The notes beneath the pieces are model-generated. The model had not been told where the DNA came from, searched no databases, and saw nothing but the letters and a program-made list of their open reading frames with translations. This document shows, one piece after another, positions 15,180 through 16,827 of a stretch of DNA of 16,827 bases. The first letter of the stretch is position 1; the number at the start of each line of letters is the position of its first letter. Made by a program: the position numbers and the translations under genes. This DNA comes from Dissophora ornata (taxonomy: Eukaryota > Mortierellomycota > Mortierellomycetes > Mortierellales > Mortierellaceae): positions 2,805-19,631 of the forward strand of contig MU617192.1 of the NCBI GenBank assembly GCA_025201705.1. Direction: 5' to 3'.

Positions 15180-16763
15180 TTATTTGGCAGGCCATTCCCA
15201 ATCTGCAGGCGCCAGGTAAAAGATATCGCCGCTCTCGACCTGCGCCACTTGTTGCAGACGGTCCTGCATGTTGAGGACTGTCGGCATGTCCTCCATTTCT
15301 TTTGCGTGGAATATGCTGAATCGCTGTTTTGCATGAACAAAAACAAGGCAAGGCAATTTGGTCAGAGCGAAATAAGAGTCGATTTGCTAGCACAACAAAA
15401 TTAAGCTGAAGCATTCACCTTCAGAGCATCAAATGGCTCATTCTTGGGCACAGCCACTTTGAGCCACTCCACAATCTTGTCCAGCGACCTTCCCACAGTC
15501 CACGTCTTTTTTTTTTTTTTTTTTTTTTGTATGAGATGAATTAGTATTATGCGTGCGATAGCTACTACAAAGAGGACTTCATGCCAAATGCCGTTTACCT
15601 TGTCTACATAAACGGCCTTGTCGTCAAGTTGCGGAAAGATGGGTGATCTAATCGATACGTAGACCCTAGAACTAAGTGGGATCTTGTCCTCGCCCTATAG
15701 TTGAAAATTAACGACGCCGTGTTTGTCAGGAAAGACCAATCGAGTATAACAAGCATTTTTTTTTTTTTGGTTTCCCCCAAGTCCAAAACTTCCATTGTAT
15801 TAGAGTCTGTACCTGTGCGGTCTTCTTCAGCTTCATCACCGAGACCACGCGCGACGCCTTCTTGACTTTTGGCGGTGCCGATACTGGTGTGGCAGCTGTA
15901 GTGGCACCTGGTGTTCCCGTAGATGCGTTCCTTGCCGCGACCCTCGCTTTCGCCTCCGCGATCGCAGTCCTGGCCACCTCAGCTTTCAATTTTGCATTCT
16001 CTGCTTTTTGTTGCTGTTGTTGCTTCTCACTATCCTTTACAGAAGACCCAGACAAGACGGACGCCAATCCCCCTTGCCCTTGTTGTTGTTGTTCCTGTGA
16101 ATTCTGGACAGATCCACCACCGCCCACAAATTTCTCTGCAATCGTTGCCTTGAGGTTCTTCTTTCTCTGCAACTCCGCCTCTGCTTCACGTTTCCGTTCC
16201 TGTAGAACAAGACAGTCGTGATCTGTCTGATGTCGATGTCCCAAACAAAACGTTTTTCCACAACCGGGACAGGTTTGGACAACACGGTCCCGTCGGTTAC
16301 AATTCGACCGCGCACAGGGGACCGCGATAGATTGGACAGCCGGGAGGAGATGTAAGCTGCATCCGCTCTCCTGATGCTCTTTTATCTAATCCAGCATAGG
16401 AAAAAAAAAATTGTCAAATTCAATTCAATGGGTTTGCACCACCAAATCTTAGTTCCTCAATAATATGTGTCGTTTTATTGAATAACTACAAGTTACTATT
16501 GTTGTTGTTGTTGTTGATATTTAATTGCTTACGATCACTGTAGGGTCCTGTCCTTTTGGAACGAGCACCATCCGCTCACATGTCAAGCAGAGCTGAACAG
16601 AGTTGGCGTGTGCTTCCATGGACCAATGGGCGCATGCATGATCCTGCGGCAACCTGTGTGCCGAGCAAAACACTTTGCTGCAGAACGAACATTGGAATGG
16701 CAGGAAGGAAAGTGACTGACAGGATGGGGACGCGCAATTTGCGCCTACTGTTGGAAACTCCAT
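15180..16763 (-). CDS. ZFAND1: AN1 zinc-finger protein with C-terminal UBL, ZFAND1/Cuz1-like (five exons, 376 aa)
   Basis: Minus-strand exons: 16763-16533, 16385-15813, 15694-15599, 15505-15419 and 15323-15180, with GT-AG introns of 147, 118, 93 and 95 nt; all junctions are phase 0. The start ATGGAG has G at +4. Finger 1 has Cys10, 15, 25, 28, 33, His36, His42, Cys44. Finger 2 has the same spacing at Cys101, 106, 116, 119, 124, His127, His133, Cys135. Between them lies a CLTC...H....C segment (Cys59, 62, His81, Cys86) with KGQDPTVII, like the linker of ZFAND2. A charged helix (LQERKREAEAELQRKK), two glutamine runs and an Ala-rich helix follow, then VMKLKK and a UBL-like domain (VYVSIRSPIF, TWTVGRSLDKIVEWL, DIFYLAPADWEW). 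ZFAND1/Cuz1 proteins bind Cdc48/p97 and the proteasome during arsenite and heat stress, and that role is inferred here. Confidence 0.88.
15507..15528. repeat. Poly(T) tract, 22 bases
   Basis: A run of 22 T on the plus strand. In the sense of the AN1 gene it is 22 A directly ahead of the G of the 3' splice site of intron 3 (the AG uses the last A). A second T13 run lies at 15756-15768 inside intron 2 of the same gene. Lengths of such runs are prone to sequencing and assembly error. Confidence 0.8.
16499..16516. repeat. (TTG)6 microsatellite in AN1 gene intron 1
   Basis: Six TTG units in intron 1 (16386-16532) of the AN1 gene; CAA units in the sense direction. It is non-coding and likely length-variable. 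A short T-rich tract (sense strand) precedes the acceptor of this intron, unlike intron 3. Confidence 0.75.
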
Positions 16764-16827
16764 GACATGCACACTGGAGAAATGCAAATGCAATCGAGGA
16801 ATTGAGTTGTTCTGATGAAGGAGGGAA

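Noticed and set aside
15862..16221. Plus-strand frame with a cysteine-rich run
   Set aside because: It is the antisense of the glutamine and alanine-rich part of the AN1 gene.

Overview
The window looks like nuclear DNA of an early-diverging fungus, most likely of the Mortierella type. The sequence shows short GT-AG introns (82-147 nt), closely packed eukaryotic housekeeping genes on both strands, glutamine/serine/threonine/histidine-rich low-complexity inserts in otherwise conserved proteins, and two large Sel1-repeat genes. The Mortierella assignment is an inference from gene style and from recollection of the N-terminal module of the Sel1 proteins; it was not checked by a search.

Left part (1-10298) is an accessory, decaying region. 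It contains a tandem block duplication. Each block has, in order, a short minus-strand coding relic (about 1803-1999 and 5436-5703), an upstream segment with a small conserved reading frame, and a two-exon gene with a short N-terminal module followed by a rigid array of 36-residue Sel1 repeats. Copy 1 (2204-5085, 21 repeats plus a terminal stub) keeps its frame and splice sites but has two stops, both where glutamine is expected, so it is probably a pseudogene. Copy 2 (6788-9312, 17 repeats plus a partial one, 803 aa) is open but stops abruptly within a repeat. More Sel1 repeats, broken by stops and frameshifts, lie further downstream (9491-10073). Copy 2 also has an extra segment with a relic (5875-6432) that reads in one frame through three TAA stops and vaguely resembles a retroelement structural protein.

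Right part (10299-16763) is a compact housekeeping block of four genes arranged as convergent, divergent and convergent pairs. They are a WDR92/Monad-type WD40 protein (+), a CobW/P47K-family GTPase with a histidine-rich metal-binding loop (-, five exons), an exonuclease III/APE1-type AP endonuclease (+, two exons), and an AN1 zinc-finger protein with a ZFAND1/Cuz1-type C-terminal ubiquitin-like domain (-, five exons). Stop codons of the convergent pairs are only 80 and 99 bp apart. All splice junctions were reconstructed by eye, and each keeps the frame and restores family motifs across the junction. No shared pathway links the four genes; the arrangement looks like ordinary fungal gene packing.

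I see no rRNA, tRNA, CRISPR array, complete transposon or bacterial-type operon. The most interesting material is the duplicated Sel1 family with its N-terminal module, and the presence of WDR92, a dynein-assembly factor, in what appears to be a non-flagellated fungus.
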